64,000 bases of DNA from Pedococcus bigeumensis (GTDB taxonomy: Bacteria > Actinomycetota > Actinomycetes > Actinomycetales > Dermatophilaceae). A program made the position numbers and the translations under genes. The DNA is taken from NCBI RefSeq assembly GCF_006438965.1, contig NZ_RCZM01000001.1, positions 435,097 through 499,096 on the forward strand, given 5' to 3'. This document shows positions 1 through 8,370 of this stretch, one piece after another. Every line of letters starts with the position of its first letter. Position 1 is the stretch's first letter. Under the pieces are notes generated by a model. It did no database searches. It had not been told where the DNA came from and worked only from the letters and a program-made list of their open reading frames with translations.

Positions 1-39
1 GTCTCACCCGAGTGAGGCGGCCTGGCCCTGGGGTCGCGC

Positions 40-87
40 CCGGTTGAAGGATCCTGTGGGCCATGACCCGCGAAATGCTTCAACCGG
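40..87 (-). terminator. Inverted repeat after the PPOX gene, possible terminator
   Basis: CCGGTTGAAG at 40-49 is perfectly complementary to CTTCAACCGG at 78-87, with a 28-base loop that can form a small inner GGG/CCC stem. It lies just past the stop codon of the minus-strand gene 124-537, where a terminator is expected. There is no U-run, as is common in high-GC actinobacteria. Confidence 0.4.
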
Positions 88-123
88 CGGCGTGGTGCGG
101 CCCTTGCCGGACCAAGGTCTGCG

Positions 124-537
124 TCAGGCAGCGTCAGCGGCGGGAGTGATCCGCAGCATGACGCGCTGCGGTGCGCCGCGGCGGAGCAGCCGCTCGACAC
201 CCATGACGATGCGGTACTCGAGTCCGTACTTGGCGCCCATCACCTCGCCCAACCGAGCCGTCGCCCCGAATCCCTCGACAACCTCAGCCACTCCCGCGAC
301 CGGGGGGACAGACGTGTTGACGGTGCCGCGACGGCTGGACGGCCGGAGCTCGATCCGCTCGTCGTTGCGCAGCCGCTTCACCTTGCCGCTCCCGCTCGGA
401 GTGGTCACGACCAGCGAGTCACCGTCCCGGCCAACCCACACGGTGGTGGGCACACCCACGCCCGACTTGCGGAAGGTGGTGAGGGAGACGAACTTCTCTT
501 CGCCGAGGGAGGCCAGGTCAGGGGTGAGGGTCACCAC
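124..537 (-). CDS. PPOX-class F420-dependent oxidoreductase-like protein
   Basis: This 137-residue protein has the length and split-barrel pattern of the pyridoxamine-5'-phosphate-oxidase-like family that in actinobacteria binds F420, heme or flavin. Typical stretches are 'KFVSLTTFRKSGVGVPTTVWV' near residues 15-35 (cytoplasmic beta strands around the cofactor) and 'GSGKVKRLRNDERIELRP' near 49-66. No signal peptide or membrane segment is present, so it should be cytoplasmic. The GTG start at 537 lies inside the last codons of the upstream FHA-FtsK gene, giving a 7-base overlap and likely translational coupling. Cofactor (F420 versus FMN) and substrate cannot be told from sequence by eye. A functional link to the ATPase is only inferred from the overlap. 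Confidence 0.8.
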   Translation of the reverse strand: MVTLTPDLASLGEEKFVSLTTFRKSGVGVPTTVWVGRDGDSLVVTTPSGSGKVKRLRNDERIELRPSSRRGTVNTSVPPVAGVAEVVEGFGATARLGEVMGAKYGLEYRIVMGVERLLRRGAPQRVMLRITPAADAA

Positions 538-3500
538 CTGACACTAGTCGCCTCGAGCGGCACCGGATCGCAGGTCGCCACCTGCAGGGCGGTTGCCACC
601 CCGCCACGGACGAGGTAGCCGCGACCAGGCAAGGCAGCACGGTCGACTGGCACCCGCACGCCGAACACGTCCGCCTCAGCCGGGCTTGCCGGACCAAGCA
701 TGATGCCGGTCCGGTGTCGCGCCAGCTCGACCGCGAGGCCGCGGTACTGCACCGAAAGGACGCCTGCATCTGAGCCGCCCACGATCAGACCACCGTCGCG
801 GTCGACCAGCGCGGCCAGCTGCTTGAGCGCCGACTCGACCGGGGTGTCGAGCAGCTCATCGGCGTTGTCCACCAGTACCGCCAGGTCCGGCACCGCCCGG
901 CGCAGTGCCATGAGCTCACCCGGCTGCGCGGGGTCGTCGCACCACACCACCTGCGGGTCGTCGCGAAGGGTCCCCCACGGACCAGGCCGCGTGGCGACGA
1001 CCGCGACCCGACGGTTGCGAGCAAGCAGGCCGACGGCTAGTGCTGTGAGGGTGGTCGAGACACCAGCACCGTTGCTGCCGCTCACGATCCACCGGCGGCC
1101 ATCACGGGTTGGGGACAGTCCCAGGGAAGTCAGCTCGTCGCCGCCGAGTCCGAGCAGCACGGTGTCGTCGGGCCCGTCAGGACGGGGCAGTGATGCTGCG
1201 TCGACCCGCCGCGGGAGCGGGTCGACCCGCCACGGCAGGCGGGTCGTGTGGGTCGCGTGCCCCGCCTCGGTCCGCCCGGACGACGGTGGGAGGGCGACCT
1301 GGACCTCGGTGCCGTCGAGCAGCACCCCCCGACCTGGTGGCTGGTGGGTGGGTAGGGCCTTCGCCGGCAGACCCGCGAGCACCGCATCGGTCCGGTCCGC
1401 GAGCCGCAGCAGGACACGGTGGGTCAGTGCCGAGGCTGCGCGGCCGACCAGGAGGGCCCGGTCACCGGCCAGGACTCCCGTGAGCCCGACTCCTGCGCCC
1501 TCCCGGAGCACCCCCAGCAGCCTCTCGACGAGGGCGCCGTGCGTGACGTCGTCGGTCCGTTGGGCGAGGACGTCCCAGTCGTCGACGAGGAGGAGCAAGG
1601 CGGGCGGCGCCACGGGGTCTCCCGCGTGCCACCACTCGGCGAAGGTGGCGTGGCGACTGGCGGCGACCTGCTGCCGGCGGTCCGCCACGTCGACCGAGAG
1701 CCGGGCGACCAGCCGCTGGAGACGTGGCAGGTCGTCCCACACCGCATGGCTGCCGCAGTGGGGCAACGACTCGACGCCGGACAGCGAACCTCCGCTCACG
1801 GCATACACGTGCAGGTGTGCCGGGTCGACGGCGGACGCGGCCCGACGGGCCACTGTCAGCAGGGCGGTGCTGCGGCCGCTTCCTGACGTGCCAGAGAAGC
1901 CCCAGTGCCCTGGCGCGGCGAGGTCGACCTCGAGGGGCCACTGACGTTGCGCCGCAGGTTCGTCCGCGAGTCCGATGGCGACACGGAAGGCAGACTCGGC
2001 GGGTGGCAGGGACTCCGCCGCGAGCTGCGTCGGCAGGGCCGCCAGCCACGGGCTGGGAGCCGGGCGCGCACCAATGAGGACGGCAGCCCCCGACACGACG
2101 TGGACGACGGTGGCCAGATCCGTGGTCACCGTTTCGTGTTCGTCCGTAGGGTCCGGCCACGGCGCCGACGTGCGGTCCCACTCCACCACCCTGACGCGTA
2201 TGCCGCGTGGCTCGGTTGCGCGGGAACGTCCCCCCGCGTGCGCCGCCTGGAACGCCACGAGCGAGCCACCACCGGCACGGGCGTAGCCGCGGCCGGGTAC
2301 GGCCCGGTCCAGCCCGGCGGCATCAGGGGTGTCGATGACGTCGTCGGAGTCGGCCCGGTCGCGGACCCGAAGGGCGATGCGCAGGTTCACGTTGGCCTTG
2401 ATGTCGGCCGTCACGACACCGGCGGGCCGTTGCGTCGCCACGACGACATGGACGCCCAGCGACCTCCCGAGAGCGGCGACGCGGACCATCCCGTCGACGA
2501 ACTCAGGGAGCTCCTCGGCCAGCGCCCGGAACTCGTCGATGACGATCACCAGCCGCGCCAAGGGGGAGGCGCTGGCCGACGACGAGGACTGGTAGGAAAC
2601 GAAGTCCGCTACATCAGCCTCGGCGAAGAGGCGCTCCCGGCGCTTGAGCTCGGCGGTCAGTGAGGCGAGGGCGCGGTCTGCGAGGTGGTCGTCGAGGTCG
2701 GTGACCAGGCCCGAGACATGGGGCAGGTTGTCGCACTCGCGGAAGGCGGCGCCGCCCTTGTAGTCGATCAGGACGAAGGAGAGGTGCTCGGGACGGTTGT
2801 GGAGCGCCAGCGACGCGACCAGGCTGCGCAGCAGCTCGGACTTGCCCGCACCGGTGGTGCCGGCCACCAGGACGTGGGGGCCGTCGGTGGCCAGGTCCAC
2901 CGTGAACGGACCATCGGTGGTCCGGCCCACGGGCACCGTCGTGCGGTGCGGGCGTCGCGCCCAGGTGCGAGCGGCGTTGGCCGCGCTGAGCCCGTCGGCG
3001 CTGTCGGGGTCGGTCAACAGCTCGGCAAGCCCGAGAGAGGTCGGCAGTGAGCTGTCCTGGGCTCCCGGGGTCGCGTCGCGAAGTGGGGCAAGTCCCCGGG
3101 AGAGCCGGTCGGCCCACCACGGGCCGACCAGGTCGACGACCAGGTCGGTGGCCGCACCACCCGGAAGGTGCAGCGAGGCGCCGGCGGGCGCGGTCAGGTC
3201 GACGACCGCTCCGGCCTCGGACGGCAGCTCGGCACGGTCGTCGTTGAGCGCCAGGACACAGATGCCGACGGAGGGGCCGTGCTCGAGGACCTCGGCGAGG
3301 TAGGGGACGCCACGCAGGGCTGTCGCCCCGTCCAGGACGACGACCGTGCGGGGTCCGGACCAGGGTTTCCCAGCCGGTGTCGACGTGGTCCGGCGCGTGC
3401 TGACCCGATGGGCCAGCTCGGTGACCGCACGCCGGGCGGTGGAGTCGGCGTCCAGGCTGGCGACCCACAGTGCGCCCGCTCGGCCGTCCGGGCGGCGGAC

Positions 3501-4913
3501 ATGGGGGAGTCGGCTCAGCCATGACCAGCTGTCGTCGGCTCGCCCGCCCCCCGCGATGAGGACCAGGTCGAGATCGAGGGGCGAGTGCAGCGTGACGAGC
3601 TGGCCGACGACGGCGCGGAGCAGCGCCAGCACCGCAGTGCGGTCGCCGCAGACACCGAGGACCCCGATGTCAGCCAACGGCAGGGCACATGGAACCCGTT
3701 CCAGCGCAGGGTGTTCCGGAGCCGGATCGCCCGGGGGACGAATGACCCGCAGGGCAGCGGGCGTGGTGCACCGCCCGATGCTGACCGTGAGTGCATCGAC
3801 GTCCGCGCGCCGCCGTTCCCAGAGCCGGGCCGTGGGCATCGTCGCGATCGCGAGGGTCTCGGCGGGATCCGGCAGCGACCGTCGTAACGTCCGGGCCTCC
3901 TCGGCGCAGGCGGCCACCACCCGCTCGCGGGCGCTGGCGAGATGACGCAGGTATGCCGCGTGCTCCACGGCATACCTGCGTCTGCTCCCCACGCGGTCAC
4001 TGAGGGTGCTGCCCGCCATGAGGATGGGACTCATCAGCGCGAAGGCGAGCATCATCGGTCCGAAGAAGATGGCCATCACGGCTGCGAACGGAACGGGCAG
4101 CGCCATCGCGATCCACGGCGCGCCGGTGCGGCGAGGCGGATCGGGCGGTATCGGAAGCGCGATCGACACCGGCGTGGGAGGGGCGAGGAGACGAGGTCGT
4201 CGGTTGACGGCTCGGGTCCCGTCCGCCCTCGCGGTGCAGGCGGCGGGCACGGCACCGGCCGGGCGCAGCACCAGAAGGGTGTCGCCGACGCGGACGACCG
4301 TACCGACGACCAGGGACTGCGGTTCGGCGCCGACCGGTGCGTCGTCGAGGTAGGTGCCATTGGTCGAACCCAGGTCCGCGAGCGTGATGGCGTCGGCGGT
4401 GACGCGGATGGACGCGTGCAGTCGGGAGAGGCCCGGGTCGTCGAGACAGACGGTGGCCTCCTCGGAGCGACCCAGGGTGTGGACACCGGGAGCGAGCTCG
4501 ACCGTCCGGCCGGCGTCGGGTCCGTGGACGATCGCCAGTGCCACGGGGGTGCGTTGGGTGACCCGGGTTGCGGGGAGTGCGAGAGCCGTGCGGCAGCCCA
4601 GCGTGATCGCCGCTCCGTCGACGAGGGGGTCGCGGCCCACGGGTGCGTCGTCGGCGAGCAGGACACCGCCAACCCACATCGCCGGGGCCTGAAGGGCGCC
4701 GTGGTTGGACGCGGGTGCGAGGGTGCCTGCGAGGGTGCCTGCGAGGGTGCCTGCGAGGGTGCCTGCGAGGGTGCCTGCGAGGGTGCCTGCGAGGGCGTCG
4801 GCGAGCTCGCGCGCCGTGGAGCCCCGGGGAGCCTCGACCTGCACCTCGAGGGGACCCGTCGAGGGCGAGGCCAGGTCTGTGGACCGCTGCACGACGGTCA
4901 GCTGGAGTCGCAT
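531..4913 (-). CDS. FHA-domain FtsK/SpoIIIE (EccC/EssC-like) membrane ATPase
   Basis: The 1460-residue protein starts with a ubiquitin-like region (about 1-110). A six-fold AGTL repeat interrupts it at residues 42-65. Next comes an FHA phosphothreonine-binding domain (about 125-216; GRS 148-150, SRLH 163-166, GSTNGT 182-187), a two-helix membrane hairpin (about 264-300) and three FtsK-type ATPase modules. Module 1 has a full Walker A (GTTGAGKSE, Lys691), Walker B (VIVIDEF) and ATQRPAG motif. Modules 2 and 3 have degenerate Walker A loops (GTSGSGRST with Arg at about 1014; GSNGAGVST with Val at about 1285). This plan is that of type VII secretion motor proteins EssC/EccC, where the first ATPase is usually the active one. 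No WXG100, EccB, EccD or EccE gene is visible. It is divergent from the Tad pilus operon. A role in protein translocation is inferred; substrate unknown. Confidence 0.85.
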   Translation of the reverse strand: MRLQLTVVQRSTDLASPSTGPLEVQVEAPRGSTARELADALAGTLAGTLAGTLAGTLAGTLAGTLAPASNHGALQAPAMWVGGVLLADDAPVGRDPLVDGAAITLGCRTALALPATRVTQRTPVALAIVHGPDAGRTVELAPGVHTLGRSEEATVCLDDPGLSRLHASIRVTADAITLADLGSTNGTYLDDAPVGAEPQSLVVGTVVRVGDTLLVLRPAGAVPAACTARADGTRAVNRRPRLLAPPTPVSIALPIPPDPPRRTGAPWIAMALPVPFAAVMAIFFGPMMLAFALMSPILMAGSTLSDRVGSRRRYAVEHAAYLRHLASARERVVAACAEEARTLRRSLPDPAETLAIATMPTARLWERRRADVDALTVSIGRCTTPAALRVIRPPGDPAPEHPALERVPCALPLADIGVLGVCGDRTAVLALLRAVVGQLVTLHSPLDLDLVLIAGGGRADDSWSWLSRLPHVRRPDGRAGALWVASLDADSTARRAVTELAHRVSTRRTTSTPAGKPWSGPRTVVVLDGATALRGVPYLAEVLEHGPSVGICVLALNDDRAELPSEAGAVVDLTAPAGASLHLPGGAATDLVVDLVGPWWADRLSRGLAPLRDATPGAQDSSLPTSLGLAELLTDPDSADGLSAANAARTWARRPHRTTVPVGRTTDGPFTVDLATDGPHVLVAGTTGAGKSELLRSLVASLALHNRPEHLSFVLIDYKGGAAFRECDNLPHVSGLVTDLDDHLADRALASLTAELKRRERLFAEADVADFVSYQSSSSASASPLARLVIVIDEFRALAEELPEFVDGMVRVAALGRSLGVHVVVATQRPAGVVTADIKANVNLRIALRVRDRADSDDVIDTPDAAGLDRAVPGRGYARAGGGSLVAFQAAHAGGRSRATEPRGIRVRVVEWDRTSAPWPDPTDEHETVTTDLATVVHVVSGAAVLIGARPAPSPWLAALPTQLAAESLPPAESAFRVAIGLADEPAAQRQWPLEVDLAAPGHWGFSGTSGSGRSTALLTVARRAASAVDPAHLHVYAVSGGSLSGVESLPHCGSHAVWDDLPRLQRLVARLSVDVADRRQQVAASRHATFAEWWHAGDPVAPPALLLLVDDWDVLAQRTDDVTHGALVERLLGVLREGAGVGLTGVLAGDRALLVGRAASALTHRVLLRLADRTDAVLAGLPAKALPTHQPPGRGVLLDGTEVQVALPPSSGRTEAGHATHTTRLPWRVDPLPRRVDAASLPRPDGPDDTVLLGLGGDELTSLGLSPTRDGRRWIVSGSNGAGVSTTLTALAVGLLARNRRVAVVATRPGPWGTLRDDPQVVWCDDPAQPGELMALRRAVPDLAVLVDNADELLDTPVESALKQLAALVDRDGGLIVGGSDAGVLSVQYRGLAVELARHRTGIMLGPASPAEADVFGVRVPVDRAALPGRGYLVRGGVATALQVATCDPVPLEATSVRW
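3944..3982. repeat. Perfect 15-bp intragenic inverted repeat made of two GTATGCCG words
   Basis: GACGCAGGTATGCCG at 3944-3958 is exactly complementary to 3968-3982, with a 9-base loop. The arms contain the words at 3951 and 3968 in opposite orientation. It lies inside the FHA-FtsK gene and is translated as RRYAVEHAAYLRHL just after the membrane hairpin, so a strong hairpin has been built inside coding DNA by choice of AGG, TAT GCC and GCA TAC codons. Confidence 0.8.
4717..4788. repeat. Six perfect 12-bp tandem repeats (AGTL repeat in protein)
   Basis: The unit GCGAGGGTGCCT is repeated six times without change and a diverged unit follows at 4789-4800. The unit length is a multiple of three. 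The repeat encodes (Ala-Gly-Thr-Leu)x6 near the N-terminus of the FHA-FtsK protein, so copy-number change by slippage would keep the frame. It is not a CRISPR array: there are no spacers. Confidence 0.9.
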
Positions 4914-4952
4914 CCGGCGACGGTAGGCAGCGGGAGGTGAATGCCGCGGCAG

Positions 4953-4973
4953 TTATCCACCGCCTGTGGATGA
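4953..4973. promoter_or_regulatory. Inverted pair of DnaA-box-like sites in the divergent FHA-FtsK/tad intergenic region
   Basis: TTATCCACC (4953-4961) and TGTGGATGA (4965-4973) are opposed and contain the arms ATCCAC/GTGGAT with a 5-base loop. Each differs by one or two bases from the DnaA box TTATCCACA. It could be an operator for one of the divergent transcripts or a DnaA binding site. No wider box cluster or oriC context is present. A GTATGCCG word lies downstream at 5003. Confidence 0.3.
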
Positions 4974-5080
4974 CGGGCGGCGGACTGCCCGATTTCGCCC
5001 TAGTATGCCGCTGACGTCCGCATACGAGGTTAGACGTGGGGTTGGCCTCGACGCGGTGGAGACGTCAGGGGGAGGGTGAT

Positions 5081-6304
5081 GTGGACGCGGTCATGACCGT
5101 CGAGTCCGAGGTGCGGGAGCTGATCCGGCGTTCCGGGGTCGACCCTGCCCGGGACGTCGTGGAGCTGGATCGCCTGGTGCGCGACGCGGTGGCCGACTAC
5201 GACGAGCGCTCGCTGCACGGCAGCCTGCCCGCGCTCGCCAACATCGAGGACGCCGTGAAGTCGGTGAAGGATGCGGTCGCGGGGTTCGGTCCGCTCCAGC
5301 CGTACTTCGACGACCCCGACGTCGAAGAGATCTGGATCAACGAGCCGACCAAGGTGTTCATCGCGCGTGGCGGCACCGCCGAGCTGACGACTACGATGCT
5401 CACCGCCGACGGCGTCCGCGACCTCGTGGAACGGATGCTCAAGACGAGCGGCCGCCGGGTCGACCTGTCGAGCCCTTTCGTCGACGCGGTCCTGCCCGAC
5501 GGGTCGCGGCTGCACGTCGTCATCCCCGACATCACCCGGGCACACTGGTCGGTCAACATCCGCAAGTTCGTGGTGCGGGCCTCCCACCTCGACGACCTCG
5601 TCGGACTCGGCACCCTGACTCCGCACGCGGCGCGGTTCCTCGGCGCCGCAGTCGCGTCCGGGCTCAACATCCTCGTGGCCGGCGGCACCCAGGCCGGCAA
5701 GACCACCCTGCTCAACTGCCTGAGTGCTGCCATCCCGCCACGCGAACGGGTGGTGACCTGTGAAGAGGTCTTCGAGCTGAAGATCCCCCTGCGGGATGTG
5801 GCGTCGATGCAGTGCCGACAGCCGAGTCTGGAAGGCACCGGGGAGATCCCGTTGCGGCGGCTGGTCAAGGAGGCGCTGCGGATGCGCCCGTCGCGCATCA
5901 TCGTCGGCGAGGTGCGTCAGGCGGAGAGCCTCGACCTGCTGATCGCCCTCAACAGCGGGCTCCCGGGCATGTGCACCATCCACGCCAACAGCGCTCGCGA
6001 GGCCATCACGAAGATGTGCACGCTGCCGCTGCTGGCCGGGGAGAACGTCGGCAGCCGGTTCGTCGTGCCCACCGTCGCGGGGTCCATCGACATCGTCGTG
6101 CACGCCGCCCTCGAGCACGACGGCGTCCGCCGGGTGCGCGAGATCGTGGCGGTGCCCGGGCGGGTCGAGGGTGACGTCGTCGAGACGGCCGACATCTTCA
6201 CCCAGCGCGAGGGTGTGCTGCGTCGTGCCGATGGTTTCCCGCCGCACACGGACCGGTTCCGACGGGCTGGTTACGACGTCGCAGCGCTGTTGGCGCAGGA
6301 GTGA
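5081..6304 (+). CDS. tadA: Tad/Flp pilus assembly ATPase TadA (CpaF family)
   Basis: TadA is the cytoplasmic secretion ATPase that powers Flp pilus assembly. The protein has the CpaF layout: an N-terminal all-alpha/PAS-like region including 'GPLQPYFDDPDVEEIWIN' (typical of CpaF), a Walker A GGTQAGKTTLL loop, an Asp-box-type stretch 'RVVTCEEVFELKI', a Walker-B-like 'RMRPSRIIVGEVR' and 'TIHANSAREAI' with the conserved His. I chose the GTG at 5081 (407 residues) because GGGAGG lies about 8 bases upstream. An upstream GTG at 5036 would add 15 residues without a better site. It heads a seven-gene pilus operon; tadB follows 4 bases after its stop. Confidence 0.92.
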   Translation: MDAVMTVESEVRELIRRSGVDPARDVVELDRLVRDAVADYDERSLHGSLPALANIEDAVKSVKDAVAGFGPLQPYFDDPDVEEIWINEPTKVFIARGGTAELTTTMLTADGVRDLVERMLKTSGRRVDLSSPFVDAVLPDGSRLHVVIPDITRAHWSVNIRKFVVRASHLDDLVGLGTLTPHAARFLGAAVASGLNILVAGGTQAGKTTLLNCLSAAIPPRERVVTCEEVFELKIPLRDVASMQCRQPSLEGTGEIPLRRLVKEALRMRPSRIIVGEVRQAESLDLLIALNSGLPGMCTIHANSAREAITKMCTLPLLAGENVGSRFVVPTVAGSIDIVVHAALEHDGVRRVREIVAVPGRVEGDVVETADIFTQREGVLRRADGFPPHTDRFRRAGYDVAALLAQE

Positions 6305-6308
6305 CACC

Positions 6309-7175
6309 GTGACCGGAATCGTCGTAGGGCTGCTGCTGGGGTGTGGTCTGTTCTGCCTCTGGTGGTCAGCCTGGGTGCCGCAGCCGAAGCAGTCGGGACC
6401 GCGTCGTACCTCCCTGATGGACCGGTTGCGCGACGAGCTGGTCCAAGCGGGCTATCAGTCGGTCGGACCACGCAGCCTGGTCGTGGCGTGCCTGATGGCG
6501 TTCGTGGTCGTAGGTCTGCTGGTCCTCGCGACCACGCGCGTGGGGCCGGTGGCCCTCTGTTTCGCCCTCATCGCGGGGTACGGACCCTTCGCCCTGGTGC
6601 GCATGCGGGCAAGGCGGCGGCGTGCGAACCTGCGCGAGCTGTGGCCGGACGCCGTCGACAACATCACTTCCGGCGTACGTGCCGGCCTGGCCCTGCCGGA
6701 GGCTCTCAGCCAGCTGGCGATCCGTGGGCCCGAGGAGCTGCGGCCGGCGTTTCGCGCCTTTGCGGAGGACTACCGGGCGAGTGGGCGGTTCCACGACTGC
6801 CTCGACCGGCTCAAGGACCGGCTCAGCGATCCGGTCGGCGACCGGCTCGTCGAGTCGCTCCGGATCGCCCGGGAGGTGGGCGGCAGCGACCTCGGCCGGC
6901 TGCTGCGCACCCTCTCGACCTTCCTGCGCGAGGACAGTCGGACCCGGTCCGAGCTGGAGACCCGCCAAGGGTGGACCGTTAACGCGGCCCGGCTCGCTGT
7001 CGCGGCACCCTGGATCGTCCTGGCGATGCTGTGCACCCGACCCGAGTCGATCCAGGCCTATGCGACCACGACCGGCACGCTGATCCTGCTCGTCGGCGCG
7101 GCGGTGTCGGCCGCGGCCTACCGGATCATGGTCTTCATCGGGCGGCTGCCCGAGGACGAACGAGTGCTGCGGTGA
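6309..7175 (+). CDS. tadB: Tad pilus inner-membrane platform protein TadB
   Basis: A 288-residue type II secretion F-domain protein. It opens with a membrane helix (GIVVGLLLGCGLFCLWW), has a second helix pair near residues 58-95, and then the cytoplasmic F domain with 'LPEALSQLAIRGPEELRPAF' and 'DRLVESLRIAREVGGSDLG', signatures of TadB. Two C-terminal helices end the protein. TadB and TadC form the membrane platform on which TadA acts. The GTG at 6309 is preferred because it begins 4 bases after tadA; the frame is open further upstream but only overlaps tadA. Confidence 0.9.
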   Translation: MTGIVVGLLLGCGLFCLWWSAWVPQPKQSGPRRTSLMDRLRDELVQAGYQSVGPRSLVVACLMAFVVVGLLVLATTRVGPVALCFALIAGYGPFALVRMRARRRRANLRELWPDAVDNITSGVRAGLALPEALSQLAIRGPEELRPAFRAFAEDYRASGRFHDCLDRLKDRLSDPVGDRLVESLRIAREVGGSDLGRLLRTLSTFLREDSRTRSELETRQGWTVNAARLAVAAPWIVLAMLCTRPESIQAYATTTGTLILLVGAAVSAAAYRIMVFIGRLPEDERVLR

Positions 7176-8104
7176 GCGCGTCGCTGGCTGGCGCGGCCAT
7201 CGGGTTCGCACTGGGGCTGGGGCTTCTCCTGGTTTGGGCCGGTCTGCCGCGCAACCGTCGGGCCACCCTCAACGACCGGCTGCTGCCCTACCTGCGCGAC
7301 GCGCCACGCCCATCGCGGCTGCTGGCCAGTCGCCAGGTCGGCGGGACCGGCGCCCTGCGGGTGTTGGCTGGGCCGGTGGTCGCCGATCTCGGCGGTCGCA
7401 TCGAGTCCATCCTCGGCGGTTCAGCGTCGGTCAAGCGACGACTGCTGCGAGCGGGCAAGGCTCCGGACGTCGACCGGTTCCGCGCCGAGCAGGTCCTGTG
7501 GGGTGCTGTAGGGCTGCTCGTCGGTCTCGTCCTCGGCAGCGTCATCTGGCTCGGCCAAGGCGGGTCGGTGGTTCGGGCGGTCCTCATCGTGCTGTGCAGC
7601 GTTGGCGTCGGCGTCGTTGCACGCGACCAGTGGCTCAGCCACGAGGCCAACGTGCGTGAGCAGCGGATGCTCAGCGAGTTCCCCACCATCGCCGAGCTAT
7701 TGGCCCTGGCCGTGGGCGCGGGCGAGGGCGCCGTGGGTGCGCTGGAACGCGTCTGCCGCCTCTCGCACGGCGAGCTGTCCGCCGAGCTCGGGCGCTGCCT
7801 CGCTGACGCGCGGGCCGGGGCCAACCTGCCGACGGCACTGCAGGGGCTGGCCGACCGCACCGGCCTGATGAGCCTCTCGAGATTCGTCGACGGCATGGTC
7901 ATCGCGGTCGAGCGGGGGACGCCCCTGGCCGACGTGCTCCGGGCACAGGCGCAGGACGTCCGTGAGACCGGGCGGCGTGCCGTCATGGAAGCCGGCGGCA
8001 AGAAGGAGATCGCGATGATGGTCCCCGTCGTGTTCCTCGTGCTGCCGATCACCGTCCTGTTCGCCGTCTTCCCGGGTTTCGCCTTCCTGCGGTTCTCGAT
8101 CTGA
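7172..8104 (+). CDS. tadC: Tad pilus inner-membrane platform protein TadC
   Basis: A 310-residue F-domain protein paired with TadB. Features are an N-terminal helix (ASLAGAAIGFALGLGLLLVW), a mid pair of helices (about residues 108-150), the F-domain motif 'LSEFPTIAELLALAVGAGEGAVGALERV', and a C-terminal helix ending in 'VLPITVLFAVFPGF', as in TadC. The GTG start overlaps the tadB stop (GTGA), a coupled start. Together with TadA and TadB it forms the pilus extrusion machine. Confidence 0.9.
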   Translation: MSASLAGAAIGFALGLGLLLVWAGLPRNRRATLNDRLLPYLRDAPRPSRLLASRQVGGTGALRVLAGPVVADLGGRIESILGGSASVKRRLLRAGKAPDVDRFRAEQVLWGAVGLLVGLVLGSVIWLGQGGSVVRAVLIVLCSVGVGVVARDQWLSHEANVREQRMLSEFPTIAELLALAVGAGEGAVGALERVCRLSHGELSAELGRCLADARAGANLPTALQGLADRTGLMSLSRFVDGMVIAVERGTPLADVLRAQAQDVRETGRRAVMEAGGKKEIAMMVPVVFLVLPITVLFAVFPGFAFLRFSI

Positions 8105-8157
8105 CCTCCACCAGCACTTCTGATCTGCCACCAGCCACAGCACACGAGAGGAACCTC

Positions 8158-8367
8158 ATGACCACCCTTCACCGATCCGTGGTGCGCGCTCAGCTCGCTG
8201 CGGCACGCGCCATCCGAGGCGGCAGCCGACGCAACGAGCGTGGCGACGTCCCGGGCTGGGTCCTGATCACGTTGATGACGGCTGGCCTGGTGGCGGCCCT
8301 GTGGGCAGTGGCCGAGGACCAGCTCAAGGCGCTGTTCACCGACGCGCTCAACAGCGCACGGCGGTAG
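8158..8367 (+). CDS. Short Flp-like pilin / DUF4244-type pilus protein
   Basis: The 69-residue protein has a basic leader of about 28 residues ending in RNERGD, then a single hydrophobic segment (VPGWVLITLMTAGLVAALWAVA) and a short amphipathic tail. This is the plan of actinobacterial Flp pilins, where a prepilin peptidase cuts at the Gly before the hydrophobic helix; here the candidate site is G|D next to the helix. A GAGAGG ribosome site lies 6-11 bases before the ATG. Its place between tadC and the TadE-like genes supports the major-pilin role. No prepilin peptidase gene is visible in the window. Confidence 0.8.
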   Translation: MTTLHRSVVRAQLAAARAIRGGSRRNERGDVPGWVLITLMTAGLVAALWAVAEDQLKALFTDALNSARR

Positions 8368-8370
8368 CTC

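Noticed and set aside
4717-4788. Tandem repeats that could suggest a CRISPR-like array
   Set aside because: Units of 12 bases are contiguous with no spacers and are translated as AGTL repeats.
4914-5080. Replication origin, from DnaA-box-like sites
   Set aside because: Only two imperfect boxes; no dnaA, dnaN or rpmH genes and no AT-rich unwinding region.
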